64,000 nt of DNA from NCBI RefSeq assembly GCF_003860345.1, contig NZ_CP034179.1:4138001-4202000 (forward strand). The letters run 5' to 3'. This document shows positions 45,021-54,222 of this stretch, piece by piece. This DNA comes from Caenibius tardaugens NBRC 16725. Lineage in GTDB: Bacteria; Pseudomonadota; Alphaproteobacteria; Sphingomonadales; Sphingomonadaceae. The translations under genes were made by a program, and so were the position numbers. Position 1 is the first letter of the stretch, and each line of letters opens with the position of its first letter. A model generated the notes under the pieces. That model was not told where the DNA came from. It saw only the letters and a program-made list of their open reading frames with translations, and did no database searches.

Positions 45021-47474
45021 ATGAAAACGAACAGAATTTCCGATTTGGCACCAATTGCCCCCGATCAGGCGAACAGTCGCGCAAGATATCGCGCAAGGCT
45101 ATTGCTGGCCGGGTGCGCTACCCTTCTCGCATGGCCTGCGTCCGCGCACGCTGCCGAAGATACGGCGCAAAGCGTTGATATCGTGCAGGATGATGCTGCT
45201 TCGGCCAGCACCGTTCTCGATGCCGCCATTGTTGTGACAGCATCGCGCCGACGCGAAGAAAACATTCAGGACGTACCCATCGCAATCACCGCCCTGAGCG
45301 CGGAAGCGCTCGAACGGCGCGGCGATTACACCCTGTCGCAAATTCAGCATCAGGTTCCGACGCTGCAAGTCTTCAGCTTCAATCCGCGCAACACCAATAT
45401 CAACATTCGCGGCCTCGGTTCAAACGTGGCGCTGACGAACGACGGTCTGGAAAACGGTGTCGGGATATATATCGACAACGTTTATTACGGGCGGGTCGGT
45501 CAATCGCAGTTCGATCTGGTCGATCTACAACAAATCGAGGTTCTGCGCGGTCCGCAAGGCACACTGTTCGGCAAGAACACCACGTCGGGAGCGATCAACA
45601 TTACCTCTCGGGCGCCGAGCTTCGATCCGGAATTTTCCGGCGAGGCCACGATTGGGGACTATGGATACCATCAGGTTCGCGGATCGATTTCCGCACCGCT
45701 GATCGGCGATAGCGTAGCGTTCCGCCTCAGCGTTGCCGACACGCATCGTGACGGCTTTCTCTATAACCCGACAAAGAACACCCGCGCGCAGGATTACGAC
45801 AACTTCAGCATCCGCGGGCAGTTGCTGGTCAAGCCGAGCGAGGATCTTTCCATCCGCCTGATTGGGGATTTTTCCCGTCAGAAACAAAATCATATCCTCA
45901 ATGTCTTCGCAGGGGTTTTCGACAAGTACGACAACGGGGCGACAATCCCGGAAAACTTTACCGCCCGCACAACGCGCGCAGGCTACACGCCGGCCTCGCT
46001 CAACCCGTTTGACCGGATTGGGGATTCCGACAGTCCTTACCAGTCGAACATGGATGGCTATGGCGTGTCTGGCCAGGTTGACTGGAAGCTGGATAAAGTC
46101 GCGCTGACATCCATCACGTCCTATCGCTGGTGGGACTGGAATCCCGCGAACGACGGCGACAGCACGGCCCTGCCTATCGTCACCAAGGCGCAGCAATCCA
46201 ATCGCCAGCGGCAATTTAGCCAGGAACTGCGTCTCGCTTCGACAGGAAAAAACACGGTCGACTGGGTGATTGGCGGATATTACTTCTGGCAGATCATTCG
46301 CGGTTACGGAAAGGTTGGCTACGGCTCGGCCGCGCCCAACTGGTTCCTGCCAACGGTTCCCGCAGTTGTGGCCAATGCCGCATTGAATGGATTTGAATCC
46401 AACTCGACATCCAACCCGGAAACCAAAAGCCTCGCCGTGTTCGGACAGGCGACTTGGAACATCACGCCTGAACTCAGTCTCACAGGTGGCCTGCGCTACA
46501 CGCATGAGAAGAAGCAGGGTACGTTTGAGCAGTTCCATGTGAATGGCGCCAGCCTTGCCGGTCTGACGCCGATACAGGCCGCGACCGCTCTGGGCATCCG
46601 CAATCAGTATGCGCCGATCACCAGTTACACGACGGGTTTCACCGATAACAGCCTGTCGGGCCTGATCAGCCTGGGTTACAAGGTTACACCGGACGTACTT
46701 GTATACGGCAGCTATTCACGGGGTAACAAATCCGGTGGTCTCAACCTGACGCAGCTACCGGCATGGGTAAGGCCCGAAGTCGATCCCGAAACGGTCAACA
46801 ACTTCGAAGTCGGGCTGAAAAGTCAGCTGTTCAACCGCAGCGTGACGTTCAATCTTGCCGGGTACTGGACCGAGATCAACGATTACCAGACCGCCATTCT
46901 GGAACTGGACAACACCAGCGGACGCTTCATCCAGTATATTGCCAACATTCCCAAAGTCAGATCGCGCGGGATCGACGCCGATCTGAGCTGGGCGCCCAGC
47001 AAATTCCTCAATTTCAGTGCTTCGGCCGCCTATACCGACGCCAAGTACGTTAAATACACGAACGCGCCACAAGCACCGGAAAATCTGAATCTGGGCGCGG
47101 TGCAGAATCTGACCGGCAAAACGCTGCCCGGCGTTCCAAAGTTCACATACACGCTGGCAGCCGACGTAGCCCAGCCCATCGGCGATTGGCAGGGCCGTTC
47201 GATCGAACTCTATGGCCATGCGGATTATTCGCACCGATCATCGTTCAACACATCGTCCAGCAACTCGCGCTATGCCGATGTTCCCGGATACGGGCTGGTC
47301 AATGCCCGTATCGGTATCCGCGATGCGGATGCCCGCTGGGATCTTTCGGTCTGGGTGAAGAACCTGACGGACAAGAACTATTTCCAGACACTCAGCCCCG
47401 CCGCGCAGGGATCGATCACCGCGCTTGTCGGCGACCCACGCACCTGGGGTGTGACCCTGCGCACCAAACTTTGA
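45021..47474 (+). CDS. TonB-dependent outer-membrane receptor
   Basis: 817 residues. ATG 45021 gives a signal peptide (LLLAGCATLLAWPASAHA). A TonB-box-like region (TVLDAAIVVTASRR) precedes the plug domain (IQDVPIAITALSAEALERRGDYTLSQIQ in parts; RGLGSNVALTNDGLENGVGIYIDNVY in parts; QQIEVLRGPQGTLFGKNTTSGAINI in parts), then a 22-strand-type barrel ending in a C-terminal aromatic-type strand (GVTLRTKL). It heads the sulfatase operon, so its ligand is probably an organosulfur compound such as a sulfate ester. Family is firm, ligand inferred. Confidence 0.9.
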   Translation: MKTNRISDLAPIAPDQANSRARYRARLLLAGCATLLAWPASAHAAEDTAQSVDIVQDDAASASTVLDAAIVVTASRRREENIQDVPIAITALSAEALERRGDYTLSQIQHQVPTLQVFSFNPRNTNINIRGLGSNVALTNDGLENGVGIYIDNVYYGRVGQSQFDLVDLQQIEVLRGPQGTLFGKNTTSGAINITSRAPSFDPEFSGEATIGDYGYHQVRGSISAPLIGDSVAFRLSVADTHRDGFLYNPTKNTRAQDYDNFSIRGQLLVKPSEDLSIRLIGDFSRQKQNHILNVFAGVFDKYDNGATIPENFTARTTRAGYTPASLNPFDRIGDSDSPYQSNMDGYGVSGQVDWKLDKVALTSITSYRWWDWNPANDGDSTALPIVTKAQQSNRQRQFSQELRLASTGKNTVDWVIGGYYFWQIIRGYGKVGYGSAAPNWFLPTVPAVVANAALNGFESNSTSNPETKSLAVFGQATWNITPELSLTGGLRYTHEKKQGTFEQFHVNGASLAGLTPIQAATALGIRNQYAPITSYTTGFTDNSLSGLISLGYKVTPDVLVYGSYSRGNKSGGLNLTQLPAWVRPEVDPETVNNFEVGLKSQLFNRSVTFNLAGYWTEINDYQTAILELDNTSGRFIQYIANIPKVRSRGIDADLSWAPSKFLNFSASAAYTDAKYVKYTNAPQAPENLNLGAVQNLTGKTLPGVPKFTYTLAADVAQPIGDWQGRSIELYGHADYSHRSSFNTSSSNSRYADVPGYGLVNARIGIRDADARWDLSVWVKNLTDKNYFQTLSPAAQGSITALVGDPRTWGVTLRTKL

Positions 47475-47501
47475 CCTGATCCCAACGAAAGGAGAACTGC
47501 C

Positions 47502-48443
47502 ATGACTGTCCTGACCCACGATTTTGTGAATGCCCGGGAAACCGATAGCCCGCTGGATATTGTGCCAGTGGCCGGACGGATCGGAGCGGAAATCCGCGGG
47601 ATCGAATTATCCGGCGATCTCGATGATATCACGCTTGCCGCGATCCGCGCGGCGCTTGTCCGCCACAAGGTGATCTTCTTCCGGGATCAATCCCGCTTAG
47701 ACGATGCCGGACAGGAAGCCTTCGCGGAACGCTTCGGCAAACCCGTGGCGCATCCCACAGTGCCCGTTGCCGAAGGGTCGCGTTTCCTGCTCGATCTGGA
47801 TTCTCGCGAAGGCTACGCCGCATCGAGCTGGCACACCGATGTCACCTTTGTCCCGGCCTATCCCGAGGCTTCCATTCTGAGAGCCATCAACGTGCCGGAA
47901 GCCGGCGGTGACACATTGTGGGCCAATGGCGTGACAGCCTATGAGGAACTGCCCGATGGCCTGAAGCGGCTGGTGGACGATCTCTGGGCGCTGCACACGA
48001 ACGATTATGACTATGCTGGGGCCTTCGCCAATGCGCCCGCAGATCGGGTCAAGCAGCATAAGGCGATTTTCGCTTCGACGGTTTACGAAACCGAACACCC
48101 GGTCGTCCGCGTGCATCCGGTATCTGGCGAACGTGCGCTGCTCGTCGGGCATTTCGTCAAGAACTTCGTCGGCCTGAATGCGGCGGATTCACAGCGCCTG
48201 TTCGGCATCCTTCAGGATCACATCACAAAGCCGGAAAATACGGTGCGCTGGCATTGGCGACCCAACGATGTTGCCATTTGGGACAATCGCGCCACCCAGC
48301 ACCGGGCCATTGCCGATTTCGGTCTGCAACGCCGCACGTTGCGGCGTGCGACAATCGCTGGCGATGTTCCGATTGCCATCGATGGTCGCAGAAGTCGGGT
48401 CGTAACCCCAAAACCGCAAGCCGCATTGGAAGCCGCTGAATAA
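47502..48443 (+). CDS. TauD/TfdA-family dioxygenase, alkylsulfatase (AtsK)-like
   Basis: 313 residues; iron ligands H111, D113 (SWHTDVTF) and H267 (NRATQHRA), and the 2-oxoglutarate-binding Arg in LQRRTLRRATI. The sequence VTFVPAYPEASILRA and GGDTLWANGVTAYEELP resembles AtsK/TauD enzymes that cleave alkyl sulfates oxidatively. Only about half-similar to the divergent copy at 43277-44152, so the two likely use different substrates. Confidence 0.86.
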   Translation: MTVLTHDFVNARETDSPLDIVPVAGRIGAEIRGIELSGDLDDITLAAIRAALVRHKVIFFRDQSRLDDAGQEAFAERFGKPVAHPTVPVAEGSRFLLDLDSREGYAASSWHTDVTFVPAYPEASILRAINVPEAGGDTLWANGVTAYEELPDGLKRLVDDLWALHTNDYDYAGAFANAPADRVKQHKAIFASTVYETEHPVVRVHPVSGERALLVGHFVKNFVGLNAADSQRLFGILQDHITKPENTVRWHWRPNDVAIWDNRATQHRAIADFGLQRRTLRRATIAGDVPIAIDGRRSRVVTPKPQAALEAAE

Positions 48444-48457
48444 GCGCGGCTCGCCAC

Positions 48458-48496
48458 GGATACGGCCACTGCACGCGCCACGCAGTGGTCGTATCC
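48458..48496. promoter_or_regulatory. 15-bp intra-operon stem-loop
   Basis: GGATACGGCCACTGC (48458-48472) pairs with GCAGTGGTCGTATCC (48482-48496) with one G-U pair and a 9-nt loop, between the dioxygenase and the sulfatase. It may attenuate transcription or stabilise the upstream message. Confidence 0.5.
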
Positions 48497-48519
48497 GCTT
48501 TCCTGCCTGGGAGACCCTC

Positions 48520-50190
48520 ATGATACGCCGACTGTTTCTGCCCCTTATCACCACCGCTGCATTCACAGGCGTGGCCCATGCCGAAGAACCTGCGAAACCC
48601 AATTTTCTCATCATTGTGGCCGATGATCTCGGCTTTTCGGACATAGGCGCCTTTGGCGGTGAAATCGCCACACCCAACCTTGATCAGCTGGCGGCAAGCG
48701 GCACAAAGCTGACGGCATTTCACACGGCGCCAACCTGCTCGCCAACGCGTTCCATGCTCCTGTCAGGGACGGATAATCACCGTGCCGGATTAGGTACAAT
48801 GGCCGAACTGATCGCCCCCAACCAGAAGGGCAAACAGGGCCATGAAGGTTATCTTCGTGCCGAAGTGGCGGCTCTGCCCGAACTCCTGCGCGCAGGAGGG
48901 TATCGCACGCTACAGTCCGGCAAATGGCATCTAGGTCTCGCACCTGAACAAGACCCCCATGCCCGAGGGTTCCAATACAGTTTCACCCTATTGCAGGGCG
49001 GCCATAACCATTTTGGCGGCAGTCTCGTTCCTGGTGCGCCGAACAGCACGACGAATACCGCCCCAACCAGTTTCAACGCGACATATCGGGAAAACGGCAA
49101 ACTGGTAACGAAGCTGCCCGACAACTTCTATTCGTCGGACACATTCACCACCAAGCTGATCGAACAGCTCAAAACCAGCAAGGCCGGCAAGGATGGTTCA
49201 AAGCCGTTCTTCGCCTATCTCACCTATACGGCACCGCACTGGCCGCTTCAGGCGCCACGCGAAGAAATCGGGAAGTACCACGGCAAATACGATGCCGGTT
49301 ACGATGTACTGCGGCAACAGAGGCTGCGCCGACAGATTGCACTGGGCTTGCTCGACCCCGCTGTCGCGGCGCATGAAACGGGATCTTCCCAGACGCCGTG
49401 GGACAAGCTTTCACCGGAAGAACAGCGACTGGCCGCCCGTGATATGGAAATCTACGCGGCGATGATCGACCGGCTTGACCAGAATGTCGGCCGGGTGATC
49501 CAGACGCTCAAGGAGACCGGGGAATACGACAACACGGTTATTCTGTTTCTTTCCGACAACGGTGCGGAAGGCGCAAACATCGCGCAGTCGAAACAGCTTG
49601 GCATTCTCGCAGCACATACCGACAACCGACTGGAAAATCGCGGTAACGCCAATTCCTTTGTTGCTTACGGCCCAGGTTGGGCACAGGCCGCAACGGCACC
49701 GTCCTGGCTGTACAAGGCCTATGCCTCCGAAGGCGGCACCCGTGCCGTATCCTTCATCACCGGCAAAGCCGTTGGTAGCAAGCGCCCTATCGCCAATGCC
49801 TTCCTTTCCGTGGCCGATGTGGTGCCCACCTTTCTCGATCTGGCAGGTATTCCGGCGCCCAAGGGCACGTTCGACGGCCGCAAGGTGGAACCGATCCGCG
49901 GCAAGAGCTGGGTTTCCTATCTCAAGGGCAAGGCGCGTTACGTTTACAGCCCCAGGGATGCCTATGGCGTCGAACTGTTCGGTTCGCGGGCGTTGCGCCA
50001 GGGCGACTGGAAAGTGACGGACATTGGCGATGGGCAATGGAAGCTGTTCAATATCGCCAAAGATCCCGGTGAAACGAACGATCTCAGCGCACAAGAACCA
50101 AGACGCCTCGCACAACTGAAGAATGCCTGGGAACGGTACGCACAGGATGTGGGCGTGATCCTGCCAGAGGGAGCGCTTTACCGGCCATGA
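48520..50190 (+). CDS. Periplasmic sulfatase (arylsulfatase family)
   Basis: 556 residues. A signal peptide (PLITTAAFTGVAHA) indicates export. Metal ligands D35-D36 (IVADDLGFSD), the formylglycine signature C73-S-P-T-R77, and SDNGAEGANIA near residue 347 define a type I sulfatase. The Cys form needs a formylglycine-generating enzyme, which is not in the window. It releases sulfate from esters. Stop overlaps the binding-protein gene by ATGA. Confidence 0.92.
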   Translation: MIRRLFLPLITTAAFTGVAHAEEPAKPNFLIIVADDLGFSDIGAFGGEIATPNLDQLAASGTKLTAFHTAPTCSPTRSMLLSGTDNHRAGLGTMAELIAPNQKGKQGHEGYLRAEVAALPELLRAGGYRTLQSGKWHLGLAPEQDPHARGFQYSFTLLQGGHNHFGGSLVPGAPNSTTNTAPTSFNATYRENGKLVTKLPDNFYSSDTFTTKLIEQLKTSKAGKDGSKPFFAYLTYTAPHWPLQAPREEIGKYHGKYDAGYDVLRQQRLRRQIALGLLDPAVAAHETGSSQTPWDKLSPEEQRLAARDMEIYAAMIDRLDQNVGRVIQTLKETGEYDNTVILFLSDNGAEGANIAQSKQLGILAAHTDNRLENRGNANSFVAYGPGWAQAATAPSWLYKAYASEGGTRAVSFITGKAVGSKRPIANAFLSVADVVPTFLDLAGIPAPKGTFDGRKVEPIRGKSWVSYLKGKARYVYSPRDAYGVELFGSRALRQGDWKVTDIGDGQWKLFNIAKDPGETNDLSAQEPRRLAQLKNAWERYAQDVGVILPEGALYRP

Positions 50191-51230
50191 CCGCGCAGCA
50201 AATCCTGAATGCCGAAACCGCGACGCGGGCCCACCCGTTGAAGCCCCCCTTCCACTGGTTGCGGGCGATAGCAGCAGGCGCCCTTCTCACGCTGACCGGA
50301 TGCGGCAACACCCCAGATGCTCAGGGCGGAAAACCGGTCCTCAATGTGGGCGATCAACTGGAATTCTTCCGGACAACGCTGGAAAGCGCCAACCAGGCCA
50401 AGCCCGACGATTATACCATTAAATGGGCCAATTTCGTCGGTGGGCCTGCCATTATTGCCGCACAAACCGGTGGTTCGATTGATGTGGGCTGGATGGCGGA
50501 AACGCCGCTCATTTTTGCACAAGCCGCCGGCAGTCCCGTGAAAGTGGTTGGTGTGAGCAAGGCCGCATCCAGCGATGGTTATGGCTATGCTCTCGTCGTC
50601 AAAGCGGACTCTCCGATCCGTTCTGTAAAAGACCTGAAGGGGCGATCCGTGGCCTACATGCGCGGGACGGTCCTCCACTACATGATTGCCCGCGTGCTGG
50701 AACGCGAAGGCCTGTCGCTGAAAGATATCAAATCGATACAGGCGACAAGTTTCGGCTCAGGACTGCTCGATCAGGGCGCAGCCGATGCTATTACTCTGGC
50801 GGAACCGCACCTTACACGCTTGCTGGAGGAAGGAAAGGTCCGGGTCATTGCCACCGGTGCGGCCCCGGTCACGGAAGGCCTCAATTACCTCGTCGCCTCG
50901 GACGCCGCACTTGCCGATCCGAAAAAAGCCAAGGCGATCGGTGATCTCGTCACGCGCGCCACACGATCTTACCTTTGGCAGAATGCGCACGCCGCCGAAG
51001 CGGCACCGTATCTTGCGAAAGTCTACAAGATTGATCCCAAGCTCGCGCAAACGGTCATCGAGCGTTCGCCTTCCGTTTTCGTCCCCATCGACGAAACGGT
51101 CATCGCAGCACATCAATCGGAAGCCAACCTGTTCCAGAAAATCGGTCTGGTGCGCGTGCGGCTTGATGCAGGCAAAATCTTCGACCCGCGCTTTAACGCA
51201 CTGGTTGCGCAAGTGGAGCCCAACCCATGA
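50187..51230 (+). CDS. ABC transporter substrate-binding lipoprotein, SsuA/TauA-like
   Basis: 347 residues. Lipobox LTGC with C39. Two-domain periplasmic binding fold (KWANFVGGPAIIAAQTGGSIDVGWMAETP in parts; VKDLKGRSVAYMRGT; FGSGLLDQGAADAITLAEP in parts). Related proteins bind alkanesulfonates, taurine or aryl sulfates. Linked by 4-nt overlaps to sulfatase and permease. Confidence 0.86.
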   Translation: MTAQQILNAETATRAHPLKPPFHWLRAIAAGALLTLTGCGNTPDAQGGKPVLNVGDQLEFFRTTLESANQAKPDDYTIKWANFVGGPAIIAAQTGGSIDVGWMAETPLIFAQAAGSPVKVVGVSKAASSDGYGYALVVKADSPIRSVKDLKGRSVAYMRGTVLHYMIARVLEREGLSLKDIKSIQATSFGSGLLDQGAADAITLAEPHLTRLLEEGKVRVIATGAAPVTEGLNYLVASDAALADPKKAKAIGDLVTRATRSYLWQNAHAAEAAPYLAKVYKIDPKLAQTVIERSPSVFVPIDETVIAAHQSEANLFQKIGLVRVRLDAGKIFDPRFNALVAQVEPNP

Positions 51231-52069
51231 ACGCCTTTGCATCCCTGCCTCTTCCCGAGGCCCTGCCTTTGGTCGAGCCTGCGGTTCAGCAACAACGCGG
51301 ATTGTCCGGGCGCCTTTCCCTTGCCCGGCGCGCGATCGGCCCTCTCAGCATTGTCGCCGCATGGGTGATCGCCACCACAGCAGGTTGGGTCGATCCCTCG
51401 ATCCTGCCCTCCCCGCCAGCCCTTGCCGAGGGTTTCGGCCAGCTTTGGACGGAACAGAACCTGCCCGGGCAGATCGCGCTTTCGCTGGGACGGGCACTTG
51501 GCGGCGGTGCGATCGGTGCCGTGCTCGGGTTGAGCCTGGGGGTGGCGGCAGGGCTGTCTCGCATCGGGGAAGAACTGTTCGACGCCTCGCTGCAGATGTT
51601 GCGCACCGTTCCCTTTCTCGCCCTCGTTCCGCTGTTTATCGTCTGGTTTGGCATCGGAGAATTTCCCAAGCTGCTGCTTATCGCCTTGGCCACCATGTTT
51701 CCGATGTACCTCAACGCCTACGCCGGTGTGCGCAATGTCGATCGAAAAGTTATCGAGGCGATGCGCAGTTTCGGCCTCAACGGGTACAGGCTGGTTGGTG
51801 AAGTGGTTTTGCCTCTTGCCCTGCCGCAGATATTTACCGGCTTGCGGTTTTCGCTGGGTGTGTCCGTGCTCGTTCTGATCGCAGCCGAACAGATCAACGC
51901 TTCGGCGGGATTGGGCTATCTGCTCAACAACGCGCAGACCTATCAACAGGTCGATGTGATCCTCATCTGCATCGGGATTTATGCGCTTCTTGGCCTTGGT
52001 GCAGACCTGATTGTCCGCGCGCTCGAACGCGTCTTCATGCCCTGGCGTGCCAATATTGCAGTCCGTTAA
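51227..52069 (+). CDS. ABC transporter permease, SsuC/TauC-like
   Basis: 280 residues with about six membrane helices and the EAA-type loop (RSFGLNGYRLVGEVVLPLALP in parts) that contacts the ATPase. Overlaps the binding-protein gene by ATGA. Confidence 0.88.
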   Translation: MNAFASLPLPEALPLVEPAVQQQRGLSGRLSLARRAIGPLSIVAAWVIATTAGWVDPSILPSPPALAEGFGQLWTEQNLPGQIALSLGRALGGGAIGAVLGLSLGVAAGLSRIGEELFDASLQMLRTVPFLALVPLFIVWFGIGEFPKLLLIALATMFPMYLNAYAGVRNVDRKVIEAMRSFGLNGYRLVGEVVLPLALPQIFTGLRFSLGVSVLVLIAAEQINASAGLGYLLNNAQTYQQVDVILICIGIYALLGLGADLIVRALERVFMPWRANIAVR

Positions 52070-52092
52070 ACCTCGCTTGGAAGGAGCATCCC

Positions 52093-52881
52093 ATGTCCAA
52101 TGTCCTGTCGTACAAGCCGGTTCACCACTACAAGACCCCATTATCGGCACCTGTGGAAGTGCAGGATTTTTCCGCGCGACCCGTGGCCGTCGATATCGCC
52201 GGAGTCTCCCGGATCTTCGCGGGCAACACAGTGCTCGACAATCTCGAGCTGACCATCCGCAGCGGGGAATTTGTCGCATTGCTCGGTGCGTCGGGCAGCG
52301 GCAAAACGACCTTGCTGCGCATCCTTGCCGGACTGGACGGCCCGGACAAAGGCAGGGCGCTGGTGCCGGAAGCGCGAACGGTGGTGTTTCAGGAACCGCG
52401 ACTGGTGCAGTCAAAGAAGGTCTGGAAAAACGTGGTCATCGGGTTGAATGGCACAGAGGCGACGCGTGGCCATGCGGAAGCGGCATTGAACGAGGTGGGG
52501 CTGGCGCACCGCATCGATGCCTGGCCAGCGACGCTATCAGGTGGAGAAGCCCAGCGGGCCGCACTGGCGCGTGCCCTCGTCCGCGAACCGAAATTGCTGT
52601 TGCTGGACGAACCCTTTGCCGCGCTGGACGCCCTCACCCGTCTGAAAATGCAGCGTCTGATACATGATCTGTGCGAAACCCATGGACCGGCGACCCTGCT
52701 GGTAACCCATGATGTCGAGGAAGCCATACTGTTGGCTGATCGCATTCTCGTGCTGAAGGACGGCAAGATTGCGTTCGATCGCCGGGTCGCCATTGATCAT
52801 CCCCGGCGGGCTGGTGGAGATCAGTTCGACAGATTGCGCGATAGGTTGCTCGAAGAACTTGGCGTTCCGGTCGCGGCATAG
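52093..52881 (+). CDS. ABC transporter ATP-binding protein, SsuB/TauB-like
   Basis: 262 residues. Walker A GASGSGKTT, signature LSGGEAQRAALARAL, Walker B LLLLDEPFAALD and the H loop LVTHDVEEA. Completes the importer. 23 nt after the permease, with GGAG before its ATG. Confidence 0.9.
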   Translation: MSNVLSYKPVHHYKTPLSAPVEVQDFSARPVAVDIAGVSRIFAGNTVLDNLELTIRSGEFVALLGASGSGKTTLLRILAGLDGPDKGRALVPEARTVVFQEPRLVQSKKVWKNVVIGLNGTEATRGHAEAALNEVGLAHRIDAWPATLSGGEAQRAALARALVREPKLLLLDEPFAALDALTRLKMQRLIHDLCETHGPATLLVTHDVEEAILLADRILVLKDGKIAFDRRVAIDHPRRAGGDQFDRLRDRLLEELGVPVAA

Positions 52882-52963
52882 AACCTGACCTGGCCGATGC
52901 ACGTTATCCCGGCGCGGATTGCTCCGCATTGTCCAAACCTCTCCACCGCCCTAGCTAGGGGTC

Positions 52964-54127
52964 ATGATTGCTCATGTTGATCCGTTTCATGCCATCGCCA
53001 TCAGTCGCGTAGCGCACGATCTCGCCGCCGAAGGGCACCACATTATCCATATGGAGTTCGGCCAACCATCCACCGGGGCCCCTGCCCTCGCCATCGCCGC
53101 GGCCCATCGCGTGCTGGATACCGATCCCATGGGCTATTGGGAAAGCACCGCGTTGAAGCAGCGGATTTGCCAGCATTATGACGAAAGCTATGGGGCGACG
53201 GTCGATCCTGAACAGGTGCTGCTGACATGCGGCGCCTCACCGGCGTTCGTTCTGGCTCTGAGCAGCCTCTTCGCACCGGGGGCCCGCGTTGCCCTGGCGC
53301 GTCCGGGTTACGTGGCCTACCGCAACACGCTGAAAGCGCTCTACCTTGAACCGGTGGAGATCGGTTGTGGCCCGGCGGAGCGATACCAGATATCCGCCAG
53401 GGCAATCGCGGAACTGGATAGCCCGCCCGATGGCGTGATCGTCGCCAGCCCCGCCAATCCCACCGGCACGATTATTCCCCACGATGAAATGGCTGCGATT
53501 GCCGATATCTGCCATCAGCGGGGCATCCGCATTATATCCGACGAAATCTATCACGGGCTAAGCTTCGGCGATCCGGCGCGCAGCATGCTCGAATATGCAC
53601 CCGATGCACTGATCGTAAACAGCTTCTCCAAATACTACAGCATGGCCGGGTGGCGGCTTGGCTGGTTGATCGTCCCGCCCGACTGCATCGCGCCAGCGCG
53701 GGCGCGCATGGGCAATCTCTTTCTGACGCCCCCGGCACTCGCCCAGCACGCGGCCTTAACCGCCTTTGACTGCCACGATGAACTCGACGGTCATGTCCAG
53801 ACTTATGCGCGCAACCGCGATCTCCTGCTCGACGCGATGCCCCGGATGGGGTTGGAACGGATCGCCCCGCCCGATGGCGCCTTCTACATTTATGCCGATA
53901 TCAGCCACCTGACGAACGACAGTCTCGCATTCTGTGCGCGCCTGCTGCGGGAAACCGGGGTCGCTACGGCCCCTGGGCTGGATTTCGACCCGGTGGACGG
54001 CAACCGTTTCATCCGTTTCAGCTTCGCCGTGTCCACGCCGTTGATCGAACAGGCGATCGAACGCATGATCCCGTGGTTCAGAGCCTGCAACGGAACCGAA
54101 GATGATGGCGCAATGGCGAACAATTGA
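52964..54127 (+). CDS. Class I/II PLP-dependent aminotransferase
   Basis: 387 residues. PLP lysine K223 in NSFSKYYSMAGWRLGW, phosphate-binding and substrate residues in SPANPTGT and SDEIYHGL. The substrate is unclear. A 12-bp palindrome CCCTAGCTAGGG (52949-52960) sits directly before the ATG and overlaps the ribosome site. An 82-nt gap separates it from the ABC genes, so it may be a separate unit. Confidence 0.85.
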   Translation: MIAHVDPFHAIAISRVAHDLAAEGHHIIHMEFGQPSTGAPALAIAAAHRVLDTDPMGYWESTALKQRICQHYDESYGATVDPEQVLLTCGASPAFVLALSSLFAPGARVALARPGYVAYRNTLKALYLEPVEIGCGPAERYQISARAIAELDSPPDGVIVASPANPTGTIIPHDEMAAIADICHQRGIRIISDEIYHGLSFGDPARSMLEYAPDALIVNSFSKYYSMAGWRLGWLIVPPDCIAPARARMGNLFLTPPALAQHAALTAFDCHDELDGHVQTYARNRDLLLDAMPRMGLERIAPPDGAFYIYADISHLTNDSLAFCARLLRETGVATAPGLDFDPVDGNRFIRFSFAVSTPLIEQAIERMIPWFRACNGTEDDGAMANN

Positions 54128-54222
54128 CCGTTTTTACGCGGGCTGCGCGTTTGCCGATCAAATCAGAGGGATGTAGATTCCGCGCATACGAGAGGAACGA
54201 CAATGAGCTTGAAGGAACTGAT

